Under the pieces are notes generated by a model. The model made no database searches. It was not told the origin of the DNA and was given only the letters and a program-made list of their open reading frames with translations. Position numbers and translations under genes: made by a program. Positions 44,141 through 55,770 of a DNA stretch of 64,000 bases are shown here, piece by piece. Position 1 is the stretch's first letter; every line of letters begins with the position of its first letter. Origin of the DNA: Owenia fusiformis (lineage: Eukaryota; Annelida; Polychaeta; Sabellida; Oweniidae); contig CAIIXF020000008.1 in the NCBI GenBank assembly GCA_903813345.2, positions 2,115,341 to 2,179,340 of the forward strand, written 5' to 3'.

Positions 44141-45805
44141 CTTGCATGGTATCCTCTTCAATGGGTTGATTCACTTCTAAGGATATCTTTGTCAGAGTAC
44201 CTTTGCACTTTGCCTCAAGATATTTGCATGAAGTCTTTCCCAGTGAAATACCATCTCCAGGAAATATTACTCTCTGAGAAAACAAGACCATAACAGTGAT
44301 AAACAGGGCCAAACAGGTTCATAAGTCAAGACATAAATGACCAAATGTTCAGGGAAAATTGCAGTAATGATTCCACATATTTTACTCAATTTCTCTGTAT
44401 AATTTGAATGAAGTACCCGATTTTCTTGTATTTCTGTACAATTTGGTATATCTACTATATAACTGTGTACTTATTCTCTATTGACTCCCCTCATTTCAAA
44501 TCTGTTTTAGATTTTAAAATGGTAACATTATTTCATAGACAGGACTAGTTCAAAATACAATGGCATTGATGGATAGACCACTTCCATGCCCTATATAATC
44601 AATCACATAATTTTGGAAAACTTCAATCTGGACATTTCTCTGTCAGAAACATGGAACAAAAATCCATGTTCTTACTTTGTAGTTTTTGAATTTAAAAACA
44701 TATGTGTCATTTGAGTGCAGGGAGGTCTATTTCTTATAAATATGATATCATACACAGATGACTCGGAATCTTCACTGCCAATGTCAAAATTTCTCTTTTT
44801 ATGCCACAATTTTTTACAGGAGGACCGTTCTACAATGATCAAATGTTTATAGATAAGAGACATCCAAGTTACTAAGATCATAGTCGGTTTTTAGAAAATT
44901 GCTTTTTATGCCTGATTTTCCTTGTTTTTAACTTATTCAAGAGTAGTAATGTTGACTTATGTTTTGCTTATTTTTCTCTGAAAAAGCAAACTTGAATAAC
45001 AGCAAAAGAACCAATTTTACAATATTAGACTGTAGGAAGGTGTTCCATATTTTCTGCCTTCATCTATTGATTGATCAGGTCTTTCCATAGACATGCAATT
45101 CATGATAAAACTACAATAGATTTGATTTTAATTGCTTTTCCTGATCCTTTTTTGATGGATGTGGCTTTAGGATACTGTTCAATATTTTAACATTGCATAA
45201 GTTGAACCCTTCCTTATAACTCCTCATAACTAATTCAGGAGAGCAATCTAATGTTTTCATGTGTTTTCATAAAACTGTACAAACCAATGAAGATCAACTG
45301 ATTACTAAAATGCCAGTTTTTCTCTGAAATCATTTTATAGTTTTTTAGGATGTTCCATGTGGTTTTGGCTTCAATAGAAAACTTGTTAAAGTATAGAATA
45401 CAGGGGAGTAATGGCGCAGGTCTACGCTCAAATAGCTGGGAAACAGATAATGTTTTCATTTCTCACATTCTATGGCCAGGTATCTCATTTAGAGAAATAG
45501 TGGAAATGCACAACAGATCTGGCAATAAAGAGATTCCCATCCAGAACTTCTCAGATGATATTCTTTGTAAAAATCATGAAATAACAGTTATATAGAATAT
45601 ACATATACACTCAGGTATATTATGTAAGACACATATCAATTGCTCATTAAAAATCCGAACAATTTCATCTACACAAATTTTTAAATATTCATATCATTTA
45701 TCTTGAACTGCATCTCAAAATCTTGATCAATTACCAACAAATTAATCAAGCTTGAATGAGAAAAACATAGATACACATGAAGAGACATAAGCCAGCATCC
45801 AAAAA
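44141..45805. other. Intergenic, no gene recognised
   Basis: Short frames only; nothing supported. Confidence 0.4.
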
Positions 45806-45862
45806 TAGGTAAGGCAAACATAAATAGGTGAGGCAAACCTGATTAAATAGGTGAGGCAAAAA
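45806..45862. repeat. Short tandem repeat AAATAGGTGAGGCAAA
   Basis: Three copies, the first with one change (GGTAAGG), separated by 3-7 bases; just left of the pogo-like MITE. Confidence 0.7.
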
Positions 45863-45884
45863 CTAAGCCGAATGGAGGTTAATA

Positions 45885-46063
45885 CAGTGAAACTTTTAAA
45901 GTGCAACACCTCTACAAGTGGAATACCTCTACAAGTAGAACACTTTTCAGAGTCCCAAGACTACCTGACTTAATGTTTAATGTTCTATAAGTGGAACACC
46001 CCTCCCCCAAGTAGAGCACTTTTTAGAAGTACCAAAAGTGTTTCACTTACACAGGTTTTACTG
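45885..46063. mobile_element. pogo/Tigger-like MITE
   Basis: Starts CAGTGAAACTTTTAAAGTG and ends CACAGGTTTTACTG with TA on each side (45883-45884 and 46064-46065). The inside repeats GTGGAACACC and AAGTAGAACAC. 179 bp, no coding capacity. Confidence 0.8.
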
Positions 46064-46065
46064 TA

Positions 46066-48932
46066 TACTTTTACAAGACATAATTACTCAGAAACGAGTA
46101 GGTAGTTACCAGTTTCGCCACCAGGTTGCTGATTCGGGGTAATTAACATGGCAGGGTAGTACAAAATTCCCTTTAACTTGAATATGCATCTGTTTTAGTG
46201 GTTCACTTTTCATATTACCTTTATGTATCTGAAAGTTACAAATTAAAATATGTCCAGTAAAAGAAAATATTATCTGCTCAACACAAGAAAAGATATTTCA
46301 CTTTTTGTGGTTTTACAACATTGGGTCTATGGGGAATCTCCCCGACCTAGAAGTCACATTTTCAAAGAAAATTAAATTTTCAAACTTGTTAAACTCTTTT
46401 AAAAACCACATTTCTAAATGTAATTTTACATGTAGATTCCAAATATGACAGCAGTTTGACTGAATTGTGAATTTTTAATGGCGTAAATCAAGATTATTTC
46501 GTCTCGCATCTGGGATATTCTACATAGTTTTAGACGAAAAAAGGTTGAAATAAGTTTAAATACCAAAGCAACACTGGTGCATATTTATTTTTCACAAAAA
46601 TTGTTTTCAAATATGACTTCAGATGATATAATTTATCTGAAGTGTCTGGCAAAAAGCACCCATGAGAATCATCTCATTTCAACCTCCTTTACCCTAATCC
46701 CTCACCAGGTAAGCGAGTCCAGGGAAAGTTACAGACTAAATGTTTACAAAAACACAACTCCATGTCTGAATGTTGCACTATTTCTACTTGTAAATGTAAT
46801 TAAGGATATAGTAAACATAGCATAGTTTGCTCAAGTCATTAATCCCTGTGAGCCTGCATATACTAATCTAGCAAGAGCATGATCAGAATCCTAATGAAAT
46901 TCCAATGAAAATATCTTTATCCAGTTATCTCCAATAATGACTATACATGACTCTACCCTTTTTCGCAAGGTTTTATTTATTTGTTTTCTTTCTAATTATC
47001 TGATTTTCTGATATTATAGAGGATATAAGTACACATTATTTACAAATTAAGTATGTTTACTGAGAGAGATGTCTATACATGTGTTCACAATGTAAGGTGT
47101 TTATTTTTGAGCTTTCTACAGAAACAAATATTCATATTGTAAAGTGTTCACTATTTAGATAGGTGTTTACATTATATATTCATTATTTGTGAAGGGTGTT
47201 TGTCAACAATCTTTATTTTCTAAGTAAAATTGATTTCTTTCATTTGATATTTAATTTTGTGAGAGACGGAAGAGTAAAAATCATGACATTTGAAAGATGG
47301 AGACCAAAGTGACCATAACACTGATCTCTTTTGATTGGTATTCTCTATAAAATAATCCAATTAGCCACTTAATGTGTAGCAGTGCATAGATAAGCTGTGG
47401 TCACCTGCTATCAATGTTGACTCAGTCCCGTCACATCACAACTGTCTTGTCCTGGCTATTTGCTTGTTTGTCAATTTGTTTATTTGTTAATGAACGAGAA
47501 TCGGAAGAACCAATATTTACCCATCTATGTAACAGTAAACATATACTTGGTAATTCTGAGTAAAAATCATTAGCTCATAAGAAAATTAAAAATCGAGCTG
47601 AAACAGTCATGCAAAGAAAGGAAGGGTTATCATCTGAGGACACAGCGACATACGACCCCAAAGATTAGCAGAATCCCAGAGATGTGTTGGCCAAAAACAA
47701 GAGATTGCAATTATCTTCGGAAATAGAGACTGAACAAACTTTTTATCAGTGGCCAAGTTATGGGAACGTTTCTCCTCATATTTCTTCTGATGTTGCGTTG
47801 GATTACTAAATAGTTGATTTGACTGCCACCTATCATACTATCTTACAACAAAGTAAACACTGGAGAATTTCAGGTGTCTAAAATTAAAATACACTAACAG
47901 AGAAAAAAAATTGAAAAATTGTTTTTAATGATGAATACTACTGTATTAACTCGTGTACTATATTGACCATTGGAAAAATAATTGGTTGCAGTTGGTTGAT
48001 CTCAAATGAATACCTATTGTTCTTTAAATCTATTGTAGAGGCCAGAACAAAGCCTTAGGTCAGTTTGCCATTACACCCGCTGTTGTGGTCACACTTTATA
48101 TTAGAATATAATCCAGAGGAGCTGAAGGCTTCCCCAAGACAGACTTATTCAATTCCCTCATTTTAAATTCTATGTGATTTTTGTGTCTGGTAGTCATAAT
48201 TGAGATGCAAAGCACCAGCAAACAAATTACTTGGAAAATTGGATTAAAACTTTTTGGGATTGAACAAAGGAATCTAAAATGAACTAATTGTGATCCTTAA
48301 TCCTTAGATAAATACTTTTTCCTGCATGATCAGTTGGCTTGCGGAAATTTATTATCTATAATTACAAATGAGACCGAGTTTAACAATAGGTTAATAATGG
48401 GCCACAAACCGCAACAAGGGAGTCATACAAACAATTATTTTCAGTCAAATAAGGATGCCACCACAGGGTATATGGTATGATTAGTAATTTATCTTTGGGC
48501 AACTTAAAAACTCTAAAAATGAAAATTTAAAATCTGTCAACAATAATTCAAGTCTTGTTAATTCATTGTTTTATTTTGGACTATTTTGGTTTGCTCTATA
48601 TGAAAATGATGTTCAAATGATTAATATTTCAATTGAATGTTTCAACTTACTCTTAGTGAGCCAACAACACTGTTACAACTTGTGTGAATAGAATTCCACA
48701 TGCCCTAAAACAAAACCACATATCTTGACATTCATAACCAGATGGGAGTTTAGAAATCACTCATTGTACTGGAAGCCTAAGACACATGATGTATCGCTTA
48801 ATTTGACCTTTGTTATAGACCCCCAGGATATTTCAGTAAACCTGGAATATACTTCCCCCTGGGATGTTGGGGGTTGATTTGACTTGTTCTTAAACCCTAC
48901 CTTACCCCAAGGATACTCTGAATTTCATATAC
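46066..48932. other. Intergenic, no gene recognised
   Basis: AT-rich; short frames only. Confidence 0.4.
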
Positions 48933-48934
48933 TA

Positions 48935-50260
48935 CAGGGTGTCCTGAAAGTATGCCCCTCCCCTTAGGCAGACATATTCCACTGTCCTCATAGTATGTGT
49001 CATATATCATTTTAAAGCATATCCAAAGTTACATTGATTTGCCAAGTATCATGGTTTAACTCCCAAATGGGAAAAAGTTACAGTCATTTTAAAAGTTACT
49101 GTTTTGTCAAAATAAAGTTCAATTTTACACCACATTACTAGTCAATGTGTCCCCCCTTGGCCATGTTAACAGCAGCAATTATTTCAGACATGACCTTAAA
49201 AGTCCTTCAAATAGGGGTGTGGAATTTTATAACGCTCTTAAAACCTGTTAAGGGACTTTAACCTTTAGCGTGCTGCCGGCGGACTCGTCCGCCGAGTCTA
49301 AAATGTCTCTCACAACTGCCGGCGGACCCGTACGCCCGATTTCAAACTTTTAAAAACTTTACTTTTTCGCGCCATTCGTATTGTCCAATTAGATTGCCCG
49401 ATTTATTCAGTGCCTAACATGACTTCCTGTTGACCTAGAAATGGCGATATTTCGAAAAATAATTCTCAATTCAACAATTTAAACAGTGTTTTAGTCGTTT
49501 TTAGTGAACGAATCGTACAAAATGGTGGACAAATACGATAACAACGAAAATGTGGAGGAAATGGATTACGATTTCGAGCTCTTTAGGCTCTTGGAAGCCG
49601 ATAACGGTCATCGAAAATAGAAACTAGAATATTTTCTGAATTGAAAAATTGAACATTCGATCGCTGCAAATTCAGATTTGGATTCTGACCAGACGAAGAG
49701 GCGGAGCGGCGGATTCCGGAGGAGTATTCATGGTATATTTATGCCCAGTCGTGTTAATGTACGAAAAAATTCATGAGAACATTTTTTTCATGAGCCAGGC
49801 CACTGTATCTTCCCTCTGTGAAAATTTTATCCAGATTCATTCAGTAGTTATTGAGATATTAATTATTTAGTCCAGGCATATCATTTTTGAAAAATAAGTC
49901 AGATGCGTGGGATATATTTGCTGAAATAAGGCAGCATGGTAAAGGTTAAAAGAGTTTGCTTAGAGTTTCTACCCTCACCGTTCTCTTTTTCTAACTCAAT
50001 ATCCATCCAACCCGAAAAGAATTGCTGCTGTTAAGATAGCCTGGGAGGACACATTGACTAGTGATTTGGTGTAAAATTGAACTTAATATTGACCAAACAC
50101 TAAATTTTGAAATGCCTGTATTTTTTCACATTTGACAGTAGAGCCATGATATTTGGCGAATCAATGTAACTTTGGATAAGCTTTAAAGGGATATATGACA
50201 CATACTATGACGACACTGGTATATATCTGCCTAGGGGGGGCATACTTTCGAGACACCCTG
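48935..50260. mobile_element. Tc1/mariner-type inverted-repeat element, split by a MITE
   Basis: Left arm 48935-49180 starts CAGGGTGTCCTGAAAGTATG. The right arm 50020-50260 is its diverged reverse complement and ends CATACTTTCGAGACACCCTG. TA flanks both ends (48933-48934 and 50261-50262). Arms of about 245 bp are long for mariner ends, so this is probably a foldback derivative. A 684-bp piggyBac MITE sits in the central part. No transposase seen. Confidence 0.85.
49262..49945. mobile_element. piggyBac-type MITE, copy 2 (nested)
   Basis: Same ends as copy 1 (CCTTTAGCGTGCTGCC... and ...GCATGGTAAAGG) with TTAA at 49258-49261 and 49946-49949. Nearly identical throughout, but a 10-bp stretch near the right end is missing relative to copy 1 (684 against 694 bp). 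The same GC-rich palindrome and the 32-codon acidic frame are present. Confidence 0.88.
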
Positions 50261-50262
50261 TA

Positions 50263-53072
50263 TAATTAACCTGTATTATAATTTATGAGGGGTAAGGTCT
50301 GATACACATGGAAATAAGCCTGGGCCTTTTGTTCAGTTTATTGTTTTGATTTCTTGCTACCTATTGTTTACTGATATGATAATCTCCTATAGGATTATCA
50401 AGCCAAGCAATTGCCTCTTGGAAGAGCTACTGAAACAACATTTCACCAAAAACTAATGAAGCAAAAGAAGGTTTATTAAACAGTAAGATCAAAGATATGA
50501 AGCATCTGGTCAAAGTGGCTTCTGGTGGTACTTTCAAGATGTAGACCACTGTTATCTCCCGGTGTTATCTTTATTAAAGTATGATTATTAAAAGAAACTA
50601 GTTATATAAAAACTAGATCTAATTTCATTTCATCTTTGCTGCTCTTTGATTCCTTATTTTGGTCCTGTGTTTAATAAAAATTGAAGAGAATGATAAGTGT
50701 AAGAACTTGTAATGTCAGATTTAAGACTCATGATTTAATATTTTGGTTAACCAGCTAAGGTATCTTGTCAGAAAAGTTGGTAAGATCTAGCAATTCATAA
50801 GTCTATTGTTAACTCTCTGACTTCATGATTTCCATGGCTACAATGAATTAAGGAATTTTCCATACAGTCATAAGTTTGTATGGGCATGTATCCCTCCTGG
50901 ATTTATCAAACGTACCTTTGATAATTGAATTTTCCATTCAAAACATCAACAATGAATTAATATTTTATAGATCCATTCTTGAATCTTGCTGCACTAATTT
51001 GGTAGCGACTCTCCAATAAAATGAATATCAAAGAAATTCCGCTCGTTACCCAAGAATCAGCTGCTCCGTAATGAAGTATAGAAAAAAAATCAGCGAAATT
51101 TTATGGCCCTGTATCTGACATTACCTCATTAAATCATTCTCTACAACAAAAATTAAATCATAAATCGAAACTTTTTCTGCATCATTCCTTGTAATCCCGC
51201 CATTCACGATAAAAGCTATGGGGATATAATGAAGCCATGAAGATATTGCTCATTTATAAAAGTGACTTGGCTCTGTAATAAAGGGAAGATTATTAGGTAG
51301 ATCTCTAAAGAAGTCATTACCTGTAAGGTGATTACTTCTCGTTAGGTTTTAATCTTTCTTATCCTGACAAATGACAGTAATTATTTACGACACACTAGGA
51401 ACCATAATCTTTTGTGTTTTACTTAAAGCATGGACTATGGGACTATGGGATATATTAAGTGATATATAGTCATCTGACATCAATTCCAATCATCTTTACT
51501 GGCTAAAATTGAATGAGCTTTATGACTCAGATAGATGGCGGGTCAACATTTTTTTTACTTATTTCCTGTTCATTTGATAATCAATAAATACTGACCAATA
51601 AAACTTAAAATAAGACATTCAGTTACGACTGAACTAAAACAATCTTATTTCCTACCTATGTTCTCACAAGTAGGATTCGTAGGTTTATTTTCCAGGAATT
51701 GTTTTTTATATCCAGGACATATATCCATGTTACCCGACTGCCATCTTTAGCTCAGTAAAAGATGACCATCTATTGACTTTGAACTCCCTCATTGTATCAG
51801 CCAGTTGTTGTATTATTTTTCAAATGTTGAAATTCAGTATCAGCTGTTCTGAAACTCTCAGGTCATTGTATAATGAACTTGACCTTCTGCCACGAGCCAA
51901 TAATGTTTTGTCGCATTATCAAATAATTCAATGAAAATGATAATCAGTTATGAAAGAGCAGTTACGTAAGTATTATACCTTTTACAAATGAGGTGTTACT
52001 ATGTGGGAAAATGAATTTTAAATTAATTGTTTTCAAATTTTTATATTCTACAATATACACTTTGCATTAAATTGTATTTGATTATATGTAACATGTTAAG
52101 AGTGGAATAAACAAACTTATAAGTTTAAAACATACAAGATATAACCGAACAATTTTTTTAGCAATTTTTCAGTTGATTTTAGAAAAATCACTGACCAGAC
52201 AGCTGTTAAAGTAATTTTTCATGAGAGTTATTTGGCTATGCATCAAGACCATTAATATATACATGTGAAAGCATAACACATATAACAGAAGATATAAGAA
52301 CTTTCCTCACTATAAAATGTATCAAACCTATTCAAATTAAAAAACACTTTGTCAAAAATTGATTTTTTGTCATCAGGGCGCGTTTTTTTTTTCTAGTGAC
52401 AAGTCTTCAAACCTTTCAGTTTGTACTTTCCAGTTAAATACAAGTATTAGGCAAAAAGGGTATTCTATATGCAGAATAAAATACAATTCACATTTTGACA
52501 GCACGTCTATTCACAATATCTAATTCTTAATGTTATTAACAAAAGGTCACTAATGGCTATCCCCAAATGCCAGGGGCAGAGCTCTGATGCCCAGGGGAGG
52601 GTTAAATCTGAACTATCGAACACCTAATGTGACATACCACCTAAACAAATGTGTGACATTTAATCATGTTCACCAATTCTGCAACCAAAAGACAACTGGC
52701 ATATAGGACTTGATTTATTGGTGGACAATTATAGAAGATCTCCTGTGATTAATCTCTTTAATTAGCAGCTTCATTAGTCTGTATTGGCAGCACAGACATT
52801 GGCCGGAGAAACCCTAATGTTCCTAATGGACCCGTGGCCATCACTAAATTCTCAAGTTACAAATCATGATAATTAATGAATTTTAAACCTGCTGTTTAAT
52901 TTAAAGTGATATATGAGTGAGGAATTGTGAATCATTTTTTACCTTTTACTATAATATAAACAATACACATATTCATTAGTCATGCTTTTAGTCTCTGACG
53001 TCCCAGCTGTATTTCTCTACAATTCATATAAATGCATTTTCAAGTACATCTCATTATCCAAAAATGCATTTT
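50263..53072. other. Intergenic, no gene recognised
   Basis: AT-rich; short frames only. No terminal-repeat element seen. Confidence 0.4.
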
Positions 53073-53186
53073 CGGTTTTCACCATTTTGAGCACTTTTCA
53101 ACTGATTTTGGGCCAAAATTATCCCACCCCAGGAATTTTTTAAACGCTGAACCACCTTTGGCAAATGCTTGCTGGCTACAGGCCTG
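53073..53186. mobile_element. MITE, CAGGCCCGTAGCC family, truncated copy 4
   Basis: Begins inside the family sequence (GGTTTTCACCATTTTGAGC) and ends GGCTACAGGCCTG. The left terminus is missing, so no duplication can be tested. Confidence 0.65.
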
Positions 53187-53686
53187 CATGTAATTCTCTA
53201 TCAGTATCAAAACAATGAAGTGATTCTCATTTTTCAAAGAAGCTTTCAATAAAAAGACGAAAGGAAGTGGAAAGAAACTGGAATGTAATAAAATACTACT
53301 TTCATATTGACAACATATTTCACGATTTGTCATTTTTAATTAAAGGATTATGTCATAATACTAAATAATAGGCCAATAAATCAGTTGAAATTGTGTACTT
53401 CCGTGCAATTCCTTACTATGTAATATCATTTATATAATATTGAAAATGTATAATCCAGACTCACAAATATCATATTATACATTGTGAGTAGAAAAATCTA
53501 TAAAAAAAACTGAGATACAAAAATACGACGAAGAACTCTAATAATTACATTGCGGGGAAACATTCATTACTGTAAAAACTGATTGTGAGATAATTATTTC
53601 ATTGAAATGTAAATGTGAAGCTCCCTAATAATTACACCATCTGAATAATGTATTTTGCTATTATTGCTGCATCACCAGCAGAAGCT
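53187..53686. other. Intergenic, no gene recognised
   Basis: Nothing supported. Confidence 0.4.
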
Positions 53687-53688
53687 TA

Positions 53689-53965
53689 CACTCCCCTCCA
53701 TAAGTTTAGCAACGAGAAGTCCCCTTTTCAAGCACTTATCGGAGCTTGTTTATGTTTGGCAATTTAATTTTCCATGAATCTGATCTACTGGTATTAAGGA
53801 ACAAAACTGAGACGCAAACATTGTTAAGTTTAAGTTTATTGTTCCATTCAATTTATATACATACATATTATAACAATGTGACGCAGAGCGTATATTGTGT
53901 TTTTTATAGACTTTGATATGGTATCAAATGAAAATTTCCAGTTGCCAAACTTATGGAGGGGAGTG
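53689..53965. mobile_element. Tc1/mariner-type MITE
   Basis: Starts CACTCCCCTCCATAAGTTTA (then GCAAC) and ends with its reverse complement (GTTGCCAAAC then TTATGGAGGGGAGTG). One mismatch in about 25 bp; TA on both sides (53687-53688 and 53966-53967). The length of 277 bp leaves no room for a transposase. Confidence 0.85.
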
Positions 53966-53967
53966 TA

Positions 53968-55172
53968 TCTTGTAGATTTCTATGTGCAATCTGCTACAAC
54001 CCATAAGCAAAATACCATAATGTCATTAACATTTTTGGACATAAAATGCAAAAACAGTGACAAGAAAAATGATACATTGACCTGGAGTTCTGATACTCTA
54101 CATTTATTTACATAAAATGGATTTGTACTTCTGAATTGATGGATGTTTCAAGAAAGTCATAATGATATGACAGAGAAATATTTAAACAAGAGTAAGATAT
54201 CAATAAATAGGTATTTTATAATCTCTTCCTGCTATGTTTAAATCTTGATGGATGATATCAATAATAGTTTTGCTAATGAACCAAACACAGTTCATAGTCC
54301 CCATAATGACATCATAGAAACAAAAGTTGAACTCCAAGATAAACAAACCCAAAACAGCATTTTTTCCTCAGAGATATATTTGCCTGACATGCTGTATTCA
54401 AATATTATGAGCCCTCTATTTTTGCAAATTATTTTCATATTTTGTTTAACTTCAATAATGACCCATAATTTCTTCACGGGGAGTTAATTCTACCAGGGTT
54501 GTATTGACTCGTCGTCTCCCCTCACTCCAACATTGAGTCTCCCCTCACATTACATTGAGTGGCAATAGTGTATTATAGTTTATTATCAAGCAAATAAATC
54601 TACTCTCTTGATGAGTATTGACATTTATAATAGCTATAATTTTCTTGATTTTATTTGGCTCATAGGTATTTCCAAGTGAGGGAAAATTGACAAGAAAGAG
54701 TGCAATTTATGAATCGCGTTTTTTTTTCAAATTCAACTACCAAAAATTTGGCTCATTTTTTTGTAGTTCCAAACAAAAAATTGACACATGATCCAAAATT
54801 TTTATATTCACTAAGAATAACTTAAATAAGAAACGTGACCACTATATTACCATATATGGATTTTTGTTCCTTTTGTTGTATCCCAGAAATGTTGACCTGA
54901 TCAATTATTCAAACCTAACTTCAGACCAAGTGCCGCTTCAACTAAAAGTGAATAAAACCTGAAGGGCCATTTATGATGATAAGGCTTGTGATTGTCAGAC
55001 ATGCATAGCATATTCAAATAAACCATTATTCTGGTCAATGAGCTAAAGAAGCATTTTGACATGGCTTTGGTGGGGTTTTTGACTTTTCTGTTTTTGACAA
55101 GAAGCTTCTAAAAAAGGCAGTCATAAGATAAAAAACGTTACCATTAATTATTTCTTGTTTCTATATTCTATT
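53968..55172. other. Intergenic, no gene recognised
   Basis: Contains CTCCCCTCAC repeats near 54515-54550 and chance frames of up to 80 codons. The left edge of the LINE block is at 55173. Confidence 0.4.
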
Positions 55173-55770
55173 CAACAAACCAAAGACCAGATATGCTTTT
55201 ATTCTCAGAGGATAAAAGAATTGCTGTCATGATAGAACTGACAGTACCTTGGGAAGATCGAATTGAGGTAGCACACCAACTCAAAAGCGCAAAGTACCAA
55301 GATCTGGTTGAGGAGATAGAGGCCAAAGGGTGGAAAGTTCATTACTATCCCGTTGAAGTAGGTTGCAGAGGATTTCCATCAACATCTCTCAACCGAATGT
55401 TCAAGAATGTAGGACTCCCACCCTCATGGCTCAAGAGAGCGAACAGAGCAGTTGGATCTGCAGCAGAGGAAGCCTCCCGCTGGCTCTGGCTGAGGAGAAA
55501 TGACAAATGGGCACAGGGGAGACAACATTAACCAATGACTTATTTGACAATTGCTAATACATTCACCGAGGGTTTGTTCACCATCCCTTTACCAACAAGG
55601 GCAGAGTAGTGCGTACAGCAGGTAGCGCTTAAAGGTCGACCGCTCTGGCTATAGTGGTGTTCAAACCATCGAAGAATGTAAAGGTTGGTACCAACATGAC
55701 AAACTGACCGAGTGAGTTAAAAGGCAAGCAGGAACATCGTAGCATAGCACTCTCTTGTGTTTAATCAAAG
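55173..55770 (+). mobile_element. 3' fragment of R2/Hero-like LINE
   Basis: 598 bp identical to 58993-59590 except at 55671 (G against A at 59491). It contains the end of the endonuclease domain, the stop and the whole 3' UTR to TTAATCAAAG, then runs directly into the first base of the complete copy. Confidence 0.93.
55184..55531 (+). pseudogene. LINE endonuclease C-terminal fragment
   Basis: Carries the R-P-D and E-L-T-V-P-W-E motifs of the restriction-like endonuclease and the same stop (TAA, 55529-55531) as the complete copy, but no RT or finger. The only ATG (55193) falls after the RPD motif, so it is not expected to make an active protein. Confidence 0.85.

Noticed and set aside
53897-54115. 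72-codon frame overlapping a MITE end
   Set aside because: It begins inside the MITE at 53689-53965 and runs out of it; chance.
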